A DNA stretch of 64,000 nucleotides, taken from the NCBI RefSeq assembly GCF_003999975.1, contig NZ_RJAC01000016.1, positions 153,758 through 217,757 on the forward strand, given 5' to 3'. The stretch is from Actinoplanes solisilvae. GTDB taxonomy: Bacteria; Actinomycetota; Actinomycetes; Mycobacteriales; Micromonosporaceae. Below are positions 34,598 through 42,844 of the stretch, piece by piece; position 1 is the stretch's first letter, and the number at the start of each line of letters is the position of its first letter. The translations under genes were made by a program, and so were the position numbers. The notes under the pieces were generated by a model. It saw only the letters and a list, made by a program, of their open reading frames with translations, was not told the origin of the DNA and ran no database searches.

Positions 34598-36118
34598 ATG
34601 CGGACGGATTCCCTCCACGTCGCCCCGCCCAACCCCCGGACCCGCCGCCGCGTGACCCGCGTAGCTCTCGGCGCGGCCGTCGCCGCAGCGCTCGGGGCCA
34701 GCGGCATCTACATCGCCAACGCGAACGCCGGCGAGACGGTCGTCCCCGGCCGTCTGCAGGCCGAGGCGTACTCGGCCCACTCCGGCGCCCAGACGCAGGG
34801 CACGAGCGACAAGGACGGCGGCACCAACGTCGGCTGGCTCGCCGCCGGCGACTGGCTGCGCTACGACAACGTCGCGATCGGCGGCACGATCACCGCCCGG
34901 ATCGCGTCGGACAACTCGGCCGGCGGCTCGATCGAGCTGCGTCTCGGCTCGCAGACCGGCATGCTGCTCACCACCATTCCCGTGGCCAAGACCGGCGGCT
35001 GGCAGAACTGGGTCACCAAGACCGCGACGGTCAAGGCCCCGACCGGCAAGCAGAAGCTGTTCGCGGTCATGAAGAGCACGCAGCGCTCCGACTTCGTCAA
35101 CATCAACTGGTTCACGCTGGGCGCGACGGCGACGCCGGGCACCCCGGCCGCCACTCCCACCACGAAGCCGGCCACGACGGCGCCGACCAAGGCCCCGACG
35201 ACCGCGCCGACCAAGGCCCCGACCGCGGCGCCCACGGCCAGCACCCCGCCGCCGAACAACGCCGCCGGCTGGGTCGTGATGGACCAGGCGAAGTGGAAGG
35301 CCCAGCTCGCCGAGTTCAACGCCATGAAGACCAAGACCATCACCGGCAATCCGGTACGGGTCTCGGAGTTCAACGCGTCCTGCAAGTACAGCCACTCGAA
35401 GGCCGACGACCCGATCGTGCTGCCGGGGCTGCCGGGCGGCTCGCACATGCACTCGTTCCTCGGCAACACGGCGACCGACGCCTTCACGACGACCGACACC
35501 CTGCTGAAGAACGCGGGTTCGAGCTGCAAGCCGGGCGAGGACCGGTCGGCCTACTGGATCCCGACTCTCCTGGAGAACGGCAAGGCGGTCGAGCCGCACG
35601 GCGTGACCGTCTACTACGGCTCGCGGCTGAAGGACCCGACCAAGACCGTGCCGCTGCCGCAGGGCTTCCGCATGGTCGTCGGCGACGCCAAGCGGCAGGT
35701 CGCCACGCCGAAGGGCGCCAACGGCCAGTTCTGGTGCGGTGGCATCGGCGGAGAGATCGGCCGCAGCGCGGACGGCAACTGGCCGATCTGTGCCAAGACC
35801 GCCGACCTCACCTTCCACCTGACCTTCCCGGACTGCTGGGACGGCGTGCACCTGGACAGCCCCGACCACAAGTCGCACACCGGCGGGGCCGACTCGTCCG
35901 GCAAGTGCAGCGGCAAGTTCCCCGTCGCGATCCCGTCGATCGCCTTCGTGATCGGCTACTCGACCTCGGGTTCCAGCGCCGGCTTCAAGCTCAGCTCGGA
36001 CATGGCCAGCTCGATGCACGGCGACGTCTTCCTCGCCTGGGACAACGCGGCCCTCGGCCACCGGGTCAAGGACTGCGTGGTCCAGAAGGCCAAGTGCGAC
36101 ACCTTCGGCAACTTCTGA
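34598..36118 (+). CDS. Secreted CBM6-like plus DUF1996 protein
   Basis: A 506-residue exported protein. Residues 1-44 are a signal region with twin-Arg-like RRRV followed by a hydrophobic stretch. Residues 45-175 resemble a CBM6 carbohydrate-binding sandwich (RLQAEAYSAHSG, GWLAAGDWLRYDNVAIGG). Residues 181-217 are a Thr-Ala-Pro-Lys linker. Residues 226-506 are DUF1996, starting near VVMDQAKWKAQL and with SHMHSFLGN and paired cysteines. DUF1996 is common in secreted fungal and actinobacterial proteins with no proven activity. AAAGGA precedes ATG 34598. It interrupts the purine cluster but has its own promoter and terminator. Confidence 0.88.
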   Translation: MRTDSLHVAPPNPRTRRRVTRVALGAAVAAALGASGIYIANANAGETVVPGRLQAEAYSAHSGAQTQGTSDKDGGTNVGWLAAGDWLRYDNVAIGGTITARIASDNSAGGSIELRLGSQTGMLLTTIPVAKTGGWQNWVTKTATVKAPTGKQKLFAVMKSTQRSDFVNINWFTLGATATPGTPAATPTTKPATTAPTKAPTTAPTKAPTAAPTASTPPPNNAAGWVVMDQAKWKAQLAEFNAMKTKTITGNPVRVSEFNASCKYSHSKADDPIVLPGLPGGSHMHSFLGNTATDAFTTTDTLLKNAGSSCKPGEDRSAYWIPTLLENGKAVEPHGVTVYYGSRLKDPTKTVPLPQGFRMVVGDAKRQVATPKGANGQFWCGGIGGEIGRSADGNWPICAKTADLTFHLTFPDCWDGVHLDSPDHKSHTGGADSSGKCSGKFPVAIPSIAFVIGYSTSGSSAGFKLSSDMASSMHGDVFLAWDNAALGHRVKDCVVQKAKCDTFGNF

Positions 36119-36172
36119 TCGCGAGGACGGTCGCGGGCTCACGTCCCCGGCCGTGACCACCCTCGCGTGCCA

Positions 36173-36209
36173 CGTGCCCACCCCCGCAGGGACCGCGGGG
36201 GTGGGCACG
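36173..36209 (+). terminator. Strong intrinsic hairpin after the DUF1996 gene
   Basis: A perfect 15-bp stem (CGTGCCCACCCCCGC at 36173-36187 and its complement at 36195-36209) with a 7-nt loop lies 55 nt after the stop. It is followed by a weak TGGTTTAT tract. Confidence 0.8.
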
Positions 36210-36214
36210 CTGGT

Positions 36215-36223
36215 TTATCCACA
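36215..36223 (+). promoter_or_regulatory. DnaA-box match 3
   Basis: TTATCCACA, an exact classical DnaA box, lies directly behind the terminator and about 70 bp before the malate synthase start. Confidence 0.35.
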
Positions 36224-36293
36224 AGCGGTTGCGGGCCGGTCGGCCTCTACTACGGTTTGAGGGGACCAGCCGCATCGAGAGGGGCCCTGGACG

Positions 36294-37841
36294 ATGACCG
36301 AGATCCTGTCCGACGACGCCATCGCCTTCGTCGCCGATCTGAACAGGCGCTTCCGCCCCCGCCGCGACGAGCTGCTGCGGGCGAGGGCCGAGCGCCGGGC
36401 CGCGATCGCCGCCGGTGGCTCCCTCGGCTTCCTGCCCGAGACGGCCGAGATCCGCGCGGCCGAGTGGAGCGCGCCGCCCGCGCCGGCCGACCTGCGCGAC
36501 CGCCGCGTCGAGATCACCGGCCCCACCGAGCGCAAGATGACGATCAACGCGCTCAACTCCGGGGCCAAGGTGTGGCTGGCCGACCTGGAGGACGCGAATA
36601 CCCCCCACTGGTCCAACGTCGTCGACGGCCAGCAGAATCTCTACGACGCCATCCGGCGCACCATCAGCCTCGAGACACCCAAGAAGACGTACGAGCTGGG
36701 TGGTGGCCCCTATCCGACGATCGTGATGCGCCCGCGCGGCTGGCATCTCGACGAGCGGCACCTGCCGGTCGACGGCGAGCCGGCCGTCGGAGCGCTGGTC
36801 GACTTCGGCCTCTACTTCTTCCACAATGCGAAAGAGCTGCTCGAACGCGGCAGCGGCCCCTACTTCTACCTCCCCAAGATGGAGTCCCACCACGAGGCCG
36901 AGCTCTGGAACGACGTCTTCACCCACGCTCAGGAAGCGCTCGGCATCCCGGTCGGCACGATCCGAGCCACCGTGCTCATCGAGACGATCCCGGCCGCGTT
37001 CGAGATGGAAGAGATCCTCCACGCGTTGCGCCCGCACATCTCGGGCCTGAACGCCGGCCGATGGGACTACCTGTTCAGCATCATCAAATACTTCCGTGAC
37101 AACCCGTCGATGGTGCTGCCCGACCGCGCGTCGGTCACGATGACCGCCCCGTTCATGCGCGCCTACACCGAACTGCTCGTCTCCACCTGTCATCGCCGCG
37201 GCGCCTTCGCGATGGGTGGCATGGCCGCGTTCATCCCCAGCCGCCGCGACCCCGCGGTCAACGAGGTCGCGCTGGCCAAGGTGCGCGAAGACAAGGAACG
37301 CGAGGCCGCCGACGGCTTCGACGGGTCCTGGGTGGCCCACCCCGACCTCGTTCCCGTCTGCCGAGAGATCTTCGACCGGGTGCTCGGCGACCGCCCCAAC
37401 CAGCTCGACCGTCTGCGCCCCGACGTCACGGTCACCGCCGAAGGGCTGCTCGACGTCGCCGCCACCCCCGGCGAGGTCACCGAGGCCGGGCTGCGCTCCA
37501 ACGTGTCGGTCGCCCTGCAATACCTCGAGGCCTGGCTGCGCGGCAACGGCGCCGTGGCCATCAACAACCTGATGGAGGACGCGGCAACCGCCGAGATCTC
37601 CCGATCCCAGGTGTGGCAGTGGATCCACAACGGCGTACGCCTCCCCGACGGCACCGCGATCACCGCCGACCTCGTCGGCCACCTCGAGGACGAGGAACTC
37701 GCCCAGATCCGCGAGGCGATCGGCGACGAGGCGTGGACGGCCGGGCGCTTCGACGACGCGCGCAAACTCTTCGAGCGGGTGGCGCTGGCCGACGACTTCG
37801 CCGACTTCCTGACCACCGCCGCCTACGACTCGATCGACTGA
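36294..37841 (+). CDS. aceB: Malate synthase A
   Basis: A 515-residue malate synthase that condenses glyoxylate with acetyl-CoA. Signature parts: GPTERKMTINALNSGAKVWL with LADLEDANTPHW, IRATVLIETIPAAFEMEEIL (catalytic/metal Glu), GRWDYLFSIIK, and GGMAAFIPSRRD. No isocitrate lyase is adjacent; its neighbours degrade ureides, which release glyoxylate, so here it probably serves purine breakdown. ATG 36294; its last base is the first base of the next gene's ATG. Confidence 0.96.
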   Translation: MTEILSDDAIAFVADLNRRFRPRRDELLRARAERRAAIAAGGSLGFLPETAEIRAAEWSAPPAPADLRDRRVEITGPTERKMTINALNSGAKVWLADLEDANTPHWSNVVDGQQNLYDAIRRTISLETPKKTYELGGGPYPTIVMRPRGWHLDERHLPVDGEPAVGALVDFGLYFFHNAKELLERGSGPYFYLPKMESHHEAELWNDVFTHAQEALGIPVGTIRATVLIETIPAAFEMEEILHALRPHISGLNAGRWDYLFSIIKYFRDNPSMVLPDRASVTMTAPFMRAYTELLVSTCHRRGAFAMGGMAAFIPSRRDPAVNEVALAKVREDKEREAADGFDGSWVAHPDLVPVCREIFDRVLGDRPNQLDRLRPDVTVTAEGLLDVAATPGEVTEAGLRSNVSVALQYLEAWLRGNGAVAINNLMEDAATAEISRSQVWQWIHNGVRLPDGTAITADLVGHLEDEELAQIREAIGDEAWTAGRFDDARKLFERVALADDFADFLTTAAYDSID

Positions 37842-38983
37842 TGCGGCTCACCGGCGCCGACTACGACGACCTCGACCGGCGGCTCGCCGCGCACGACGCG
37901 TTCCTCGCCGCGCGCTATCCGGGCGAGCGCGCCGACCGGCAGCCGGTGCACACCGTCTACATCCCGGCCGACCGGCTCGACGGCTTCCGCGAGTGGGGCG
38001 CCGAGGCGCTGCGCGTCATGGACGAGCACGACTTCCCGTTCTCGGTGCCGGGCGTCCGCGAGAAGCTGGCCACCGAGCCGATCGAAGACCTGCGCGTCGA
38101 CTTCGAGGACGGCTACGGCGTGCGCGACGACGACCAGGAGGACGCCGCCGTCCGCAAGGCCGCGACGATCCTGCGCGCGGGCGAGCGGCCACCGTTCGTG
38201 GGCCTGCGCGTGAAGTCGCTCGAGGCCGCGACGAGGCGGCGGTCGCTGCGCACGCTCGACCTGTTCCTCTCGTCCTATCAGGACGATGATTTCGTCGTCA
38301 CGCTGCCCAAGGTGAGCGGCACCGACCAGGTGACCGCGATGGTCGCGCTGCTGGAGACCCTCGAGCGCGGCTACGGGTTGCCCGCCGGGCGGCTGCGCTT
38401 CGAGATCCAGGTCGAGCTGCCCGCCGCCGTCCTCGGCGCCGACGGCACGGCCACCGTGGCCCGCCTGCTGACCGCGGCCGGCGGCCGCTGCGTCGGCCTG
38501 CACTACGGCACCTACGACTACAGCGCCGCGGCCGGGGTGGCCGCCGCCTACCAGGCGATGGACCATCCCGTCGCCGACCACGCGAAGGCCGTGATGCAGG
38601 CGGCCGCCGCCCAGACCGGCGTCCGCCTGTCCGACGGATCCACCAACATCCTGCCGGTCGGCACCCGCGAAGAGGTGCAGGCCGCCTGGGAGATCCACCA
38701 CCGCCTGGTCGGCCGCTCGCTGGAACACGGCTTCTACCAGGGCTGGGACCTGCACCCAGCCCAGCTCCCGACCCGCTACGCCGCCACGTACACCTTCTTC
38801 CGCGAGGGCTGCGACACCGCCGTCGCCCGCCTGCGGCGCTATCTCGACCGCGAGGAGAGCGGCATCGCCGACGAGCCGGCCACCGCTCGCGCCCTGGCGG
38901 CGTACCTGCTTCGCGGTCTCAACTGCGGCGCCCTGACCGACATCGCCTTCCCCCGGGAGGCGCTTCTCGTGCTGATGCGCTGA
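37841..38983 (+). CDS. CitE/HpcH-like aldolase-fold protein (DUF6986)
   Basis: A 380-residue TIM-barrel protein related to citrate lyase beta and malyl-CoA lyases, belonging to what I take to be DUF6986. Acidic metal-binding positions appear kept: LRVDFEDGYG (about 86-95), RFEIQVELPAA (Glu) and GLHYGTYDYSAAAG, which parallels the GTDDLSADLG loop of CitE-type enzymes. ATG 37841 shares a base with the aceB stop, so the two are translationally coupled. Ureide genes lie on both sides, so a reaction on glyoxylate or ureidoglycolate is a reasonable inference, but it is not shown by the sequence. Confidence 0.8.
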   Translation: MRLTGADYDDLDRRLAAHDAFLAARYPGERADRQPVHTVYIPADRLDGFREWGAEALRVMDEHDFPFSVPGVREKLATEPIEDLRVDFEDGYGVRDDDQEDAAVRKAATILRAGERPPFVGLRVKSLEAATRRRSLRTLDLFLSSYQDDDFVVTLPKVSGTDQVTAMVALLETLERGYGLPAGRLRFEIQVELPAAVLGADGTATVARLLTAAGGRCVGLHYGTYDYSAAAGVAAAYQAMDHPVADHAKAVMQAAAAQTGVRLSDGSTNILPVGTREEVQAAWEIHHRLVGRSLEHGFYQGWDLHPAQLPTRYAATYTFFREGCDTAVARLRRYLDREESGIADEPATARALAAYLLRGLNCGALTDIAFPREALLVLMR

Positions 38984-38986
38984 CGG

Positions 38987-39994
38987 TCAGTGGGCGTGGG
39001 CGCGGCGGTGATGCGAGAGCGTCACGTGGTGGCTGTCGCCCGGGTAGGTCGCCGGGTCCACGTGCACGGTGGCGGTGGCCAGGTGAGCGATGCTGTGGGT
39101 CAGCTGGTGCTCCGCGTCCGCGGCGATCTCGTGGGCGGCCAGCAGGGAGAGGTCGGCGGCGACCACGACGGTGGCCTCGGCGTGCAGGCGGTGGCCGATC
39201 CAGCGCAACCGCAGCGCGGGCACCTCCTGGATGCCCGCGATCGCCCTGAGCGCCAGCTCGGCCCGGTCGACCAGCGCAGGGTCGACCCTGTCCATCAGGC
39301 GGCGGTAGATCTGGCGGGCGGCGTCGGCCAGCACGAAGACGATCGCGACGGTGATGGCCAGGCCCACCACGGCGTCGGCCCACGGCAGGCCGAGCAGCGA
39401 CCCGCCGGCGGCCACGACCACGGCCAGGGAGGCGAAGCCGTCGGTGCGGGCGTGCAGACCGTCGGCGACCAGGGCGGCCGAGCCGATGCGGCGCCCGACG
39501 CTCATGCGGTAGCGCGCGACGAGCTCATTGCCCGCGAAACCGATCACGCCGGCGGCCAGCACCCAGCCGGCGTGCTGCATCGGGCGGGGGTCCAGCAGGC
39601 GGTCGAACGCGGTCCAGCCGGCGGCGACGGCCGAGGCGGCGATGACCAGCACGATCACGATGCCGGCCAGGTCTTCGGCACGACCGAAACCATAGGTGTA
39701 CGCCCGGGTGGCGGCTCGCCGTCCGAGAATGAAAGCCACCCCCAGCGGTACGGCGGTGAGGGCGTCGGCGATGTTGTGCAGGGTGTCGCCGAGCAGCGCC
39801 GCCGAACCCGAGAAGGCCACGACCACGGCTTGCAGGGCGGCCGTGACACCCAGGGCCAGCAGCGAGAACCACAACGCGCGCAACCCGGCGGCCGAGCCCT
39901 CGAGCGCGGGGTCGACCTTGTCGGCCGTGTCGTGCGAGTGCGGGGTGACGGCGTGGCGGAGGCGGGACCCGAGGCCGTGCCGGTGCTGATCCAT
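38987..39994 (-). CDS. Cation diffusion facilitator (CDF) metal transporter
   Basis: A 335-residue CDF-family exporter of Zn2+ or a similar divalent metal by proton antiport. Five to six membrane helices span about residues 38-240, with metal-site motifs LLGDTLHNIADAL and ADGLHARTDGFASL, then a cytoplasmic ferredoxin-like domain (PALRLRWIGHRLHAEATVVV). N- and C-terminal His-rich tails (MDQHRHGLG, HHVTLSHHRRAHAH) suggest metal sensing. It is transcribed against the ureide genes on both sides and seems functionally unrelated to them. Confidence 0.93.
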   Translation of the reverse strand: MDQHRHGLGSRLRHAVTPHSHDTADKVDPALEGSAAGLRALWFSLLALGVTAALQAVVVAFSGSAALLGDTLHNIADALTAVPLGVAFILGRRAATRAYTYGFGRAEDLAGIVIVLVIAASAVAAGWTAFDRLLDPRPMQHAGWVLAAGVIGFAGNELVARYRMSVGRRIGSAALVADGLHARTDGFASLAVVVAAGGSLLGLPWADAVVGLAITVAIVFVLADAARQIYRRLMDRVDPALVDRAELALRAIAGIQEVPALRLRWIGHRLHAEATVVVAADLSLLAAHEIAADAEHQLTHSIAHLATATVHVDPATYPGDSHHVTLSHHRRAHAH

Positions 39995-40182
39995 GCGCCC
40001 ACCGTAGGACGGGGACTAGGCATGCGACAATGCCGCAAGAGCCAAGGAGCGGCAACTGCCAACGTGCGGCCTGCCTGCAGCCGCGCACCAGAGCATCGCC
40101 GTCCTCGATGGATTGCTCGGCGGCCGGTGCCGCCGGACCCGAGCAGCGAATTTCTGTCGCACCGGAGGGCTAGGGTCGGCAC

Positions 40183-41499
40183 ATGGTCGAGTTGGTGCTG
40201 AGGTCGAGGCGGGTGGTCGTCGGGGGTGGCGAGCGGGCGGCCGCCGTGGCGATCGACGGCGGCCTGATCGTCGCGGTGGGCGGCTACGACGACGTCTTCG
40301 ACACCGCCTGCGACACCGACCTGGGTGGCACGGCGCTGCTGCCGGGCCTGGTCGACACCCACGTGCACGTCAACGAGCCGGGGCGTACGGAGTGGGAGGG
40401 CTTCGCGTCGGCGACCCGAGCGGCGGCGGCCGGCGGCGTCACGGCGATAGTCGACATGCCGCTCAACAGCCTGCCGCCGACCGTCGACGTCGAGGCGCTG
40501 CGCGTCAAACAGCGCGCCGCCGCCGGTCAGACCCACGTCGACGTGGGCTTCTGGGGCGGCGCGATCCCGGGCAACGACGGCGAGCTGGCCGGGCTGCACG
40601 CGGCGGGTGTCTTCGGCTTCAAGGCGTTCCTGGCCGACTCGGGCGTGCCCGAGTTCCCGCCCGTGTCGGGGGCCGAGCTGCGCCGGGCGATCGCCGCGGT
40701 CGACGGCGCCCAGTTCGTGGTCCACGCCGAAGACCCCAGCCATCTGGGCGATTTGTCGGCCTCGTCGACCTACGCTGACTTCCTCGCGTCCCGTCCCGCC
40801 GAGGCCGAGCACGCGGCGGTCGCCACCGCCGTCGACGCCGCCCGGGCCACCGGCGGCCGGGTGCACATCCTGCACCTCTCCGCCGCCTCCGCCCTCCCGC
40901 TGATCGCCGCGGCCCGGGCCGAGGGTCTGCGCGTCACCGCCGAGACCTGCCCCCACTATCTGACGCTCGACGCCGGTCACGTCCCCGAGGGCGCGACCGA
41001 GTTCAAGTGCTGTCCGCCGATCCGTGACGCGGTCAACGCCGACGCGCTCTGGCAGGCGCTCGCCGACGGGCTGATCACCTGTGTCGTCAGCGACCACTCG
41101 CCCTGCACGCCCGAGCTCAAGCGCCGCGACACCGGCGACTTCGCGGCGGCGTGGGGCGGCATCGCGTCGGTGCAACTGGGTCTGCCGGTGATCTGGACGG
41201 CGGCGCAGTCCCGCGGCTACACGCTGGCCGACGTGGCCGACTGGATGGCCCGCCGCCCCGCCGACCTGGTGGGTCTGCGCGGCAAGGGCCGCATCGAGGT
41301 GGGCGCCGACGCCGACCTGGTCGCCTTCGACGCCGAGGACTCGTTCGTCGTCGACCCGGCCCGGCTGCACCACCGACACCCGGTGACGCCCTACGCGGGC
41401 CGCAAGCTGACCGGCATCGTCCGCACGACCTGGCTGCGCGGCCACGCCGTCACCGGCGAGACGGCCCGCGGACGGTTCCTGACCCGGGAGGACGCCTGA
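40183..41499 (+). CDS. allB: Allantoinase
   Basis: A 438-residue dihydroorotase-like metallohydrolase that opens allantoin to allantoate. Metal ligands: DTHVHVNEPG (His60, His62), FGFKAFLADSG with Lys147 as the carboxylated lysine, and later His/Asp ligands in VHAEDPSHLG, HILHLSAASA and SDHSPCTPELK. CxHYL (TCPHYLTLDAGHVPEG) is typical of allantoinases. It starts an operon with allantoicase (TGATG overlap). Confidence 0.95.
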   Translation: MVELVLRSRRVVVGGGERAAAVAIDGGLIVAVGGYDDVFDTACDTDLGGTALLPGLVDTHVHVNEPGRTEWEGFASATRAAAAGGVTAIVDMPLNSLPPTVDVEALRVKQRAAAGQTHVDVGFWGGAIPGNDGELAGLHAAGVFGFKAFLADSGVPEFPPVSGAELRRAIAAVDGAQFVVHAEDPSHLGDLSASSTYADFLASRPAEAEHAAVATAVDAARATGGRVHILHLSAASALPLIAAARAEGLRVTAETCPHYLTLDAGHVPEGATEFKCCPPIRDAVNADALWQALADGLITCVVSDHSPCTPELKRRDTGDFAAAWGGIASVQLGLPVIWTAAQSRGYTLADVADWMARRPADLVGLRGKGRIEVGADADLVAFDAEDSFVVDPARLHHRHPVTPYAGRKLTGIVRTTWLRGHAVTGETARGRFLTREDA

Positions 41500-42491
41500 T
41501 GGAAGAGTTCGCCACCCTGCCCGACCTGGCCTCCCGCGCGCTCGGCGGCGGCGTCGTCCACGCCGACGACGAATTCTTCGCCGCCGCTGACCACCTCGTG
41601 CTCCCAGCCCCGCCGGTCTTCGCGCCGCGCACCTTCGACCACAAGGGCCAGGTGTACGACGGCTGGGAGACCCGCCGCCGCCGAGAGCCCGGTTCCGACG
41701 CGGCCGTCGTTCGGCTCGGTGCTCCCGGCGTCATCCGGGGCGTCGACATCGACACCGCGTTCTTCACCGGCAACTTCCCGCCCCACGCCGCGGTCGACGG
41801 GCTGGCCGTCGACGGCTATCCCACCCCGGCCGAGCTGCTCGCCGCCGAGTGGACCCCGCTCGTGCCTCGATCGCCGCTGGCCGGCGACAGCCGCAACCTG
41901 TTCGCGGTGGCCTCCACGCGCCGCTTCACCCACGTACGCCTGACGATCTTTCCCGACGGGGGAGTGGCCCGGCTCCGCGTCCACGGCACGGCCGTGCCCG
42001 ACCCGCGCCTGCTCCCCGAGATCTTCGACGTGGCCGCCCTGGCCCACGGCGCGCGCATCACCGGGTGCAGCAACATGTTCTACGGCCACCCCGAGAACAT
42101 GCTCATGCCCGGCCTCGCGCAACACATGGGCGACGGCTGGGAGACGTCGCGCCGCCGCGACGACGCCAACGACTGGGTGACCGTGCGCCTGGCCGCGCCC
42201 GCCGAGCTGGCTCTGGCCGACCTCGACACGACCCATTTCAAAGGCAACGCGCCCGGCTGGGCCACGCTGCGCGGCAGTGACGACGGGCGGGAGTGGTTCG
42301 ACATCCTGCCCCGCGTGGCCCTGCGCCCCGACACGCCGCACCGCTTCCCGGTGAACCCCGGCCGCACCGCCACCCACGTGCGGCTCGACATCTTCCCCGA
42401 CGGCGGCATGGCCCGCCTGCGCCTGCACGGCCGGCCCGCCCTGGGCTTCCTCGGCGAGCAGTTCCGCCGGCACACCGAGGGGGAGAGCTGA
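41499..42491 (+). CDS. Allantoicase
   Basis: A 330-residue allantoate amidinohydrolase producing ureidoglycolate and urea. It shows the two related beta-jellyroll halves of the family: each has a WETxRRR motif (GWETRRRREPG, GWETSRRRDDAN), a DxxHFxGN-type strand (DTAFFTGNFPPHA, DTTHFKGNAPGWA) and a closing THVRLxIFPDGGxARLRxxG. ATG 41499 overlaps allB by one base and the stop overlaps the tfoX-like gene by one base. Confidence 0.95.
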   Translation: MEEFATLPDLASRALGGGVVHADDEFFAAADHLVLPAPPVFAPRTFDHKGQVYDGWETRRRREPGSDAAVVRLGAPGVIRGVDIDTAFFTGNFPPHAAVDGLAVDGYPTPAELLAAEWTPLVPRSPLAGDSRNLFAVASTRRFTHVRLTIFPDGGVARLRVHGTAVPDPRLLPEIFDVAALAHGARITGCSNMFYGHPENMLMPGLAQHMGDGWETSRRRDDANDWVTVRLAAPAELALADLDTTHFKGNAPGWATLRGSDDGREWFDILPRVALRPDTPHRFPVNPGRTATHVRLDIFPDGGMARLRLHGRPALGFLGEQFRRHTEGES

Positions 42492-42817
42492 TGGCCTACG
42501 ACGAAGCCCTGGCCGAGCGGCTGCGTGATCGGCTGCGGGACGACCCGGCCGTGACCGAGCGCAAGATGTTCGGGGGCCTGGCGTTCTTCACCAACGGCAA
42601 CATGACGGTGGGCGTCTCCCGCGACGAGCTGATCGTGCGACTCGGCCCCGCGGCGATCGAGGCGGCCCTGACCCGGCCCGGCGTACGCCCGTTCGAGTCC
42701 GGCGGGCGCTCGATGCGCGGCTGGATCCTCGTGGCCGGCGAGCATCTCGACGACCCTGAGCTCGACGGCTGGCTCGCCGACGCCACCGACCACGTGCGCG
42801 ACATGCCCGCGAAGTAG
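42491..42817 (+). CDS. TfoX N-terminal-domain protein
   Basis: A 108-residue single-domain protein similar to the N-terminal half of TfoX (ERKMFGGLAFFTNGNMTVGV). It lacks the C-terminal helix-hairpin-helix domain of competence regulators. Such short actinobacterial copies have no known function. It starts on the allantoicase stop (TGATG) and is the last gene of that operon. Confidence 0.85.
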   Translation: MAYDEALAERLRDRLRDDPAVTERKMFGGLAFFTNGNMTVGVSRDELIVRLGPAAIEAALTRPGVRPFESGGRSMRGWILVAGEHLDDPELDGWLADATDHVRDMPAK

Positions 42818-42844
42818 GCGGATTGCAATCGGGTCTGGTGGCGG

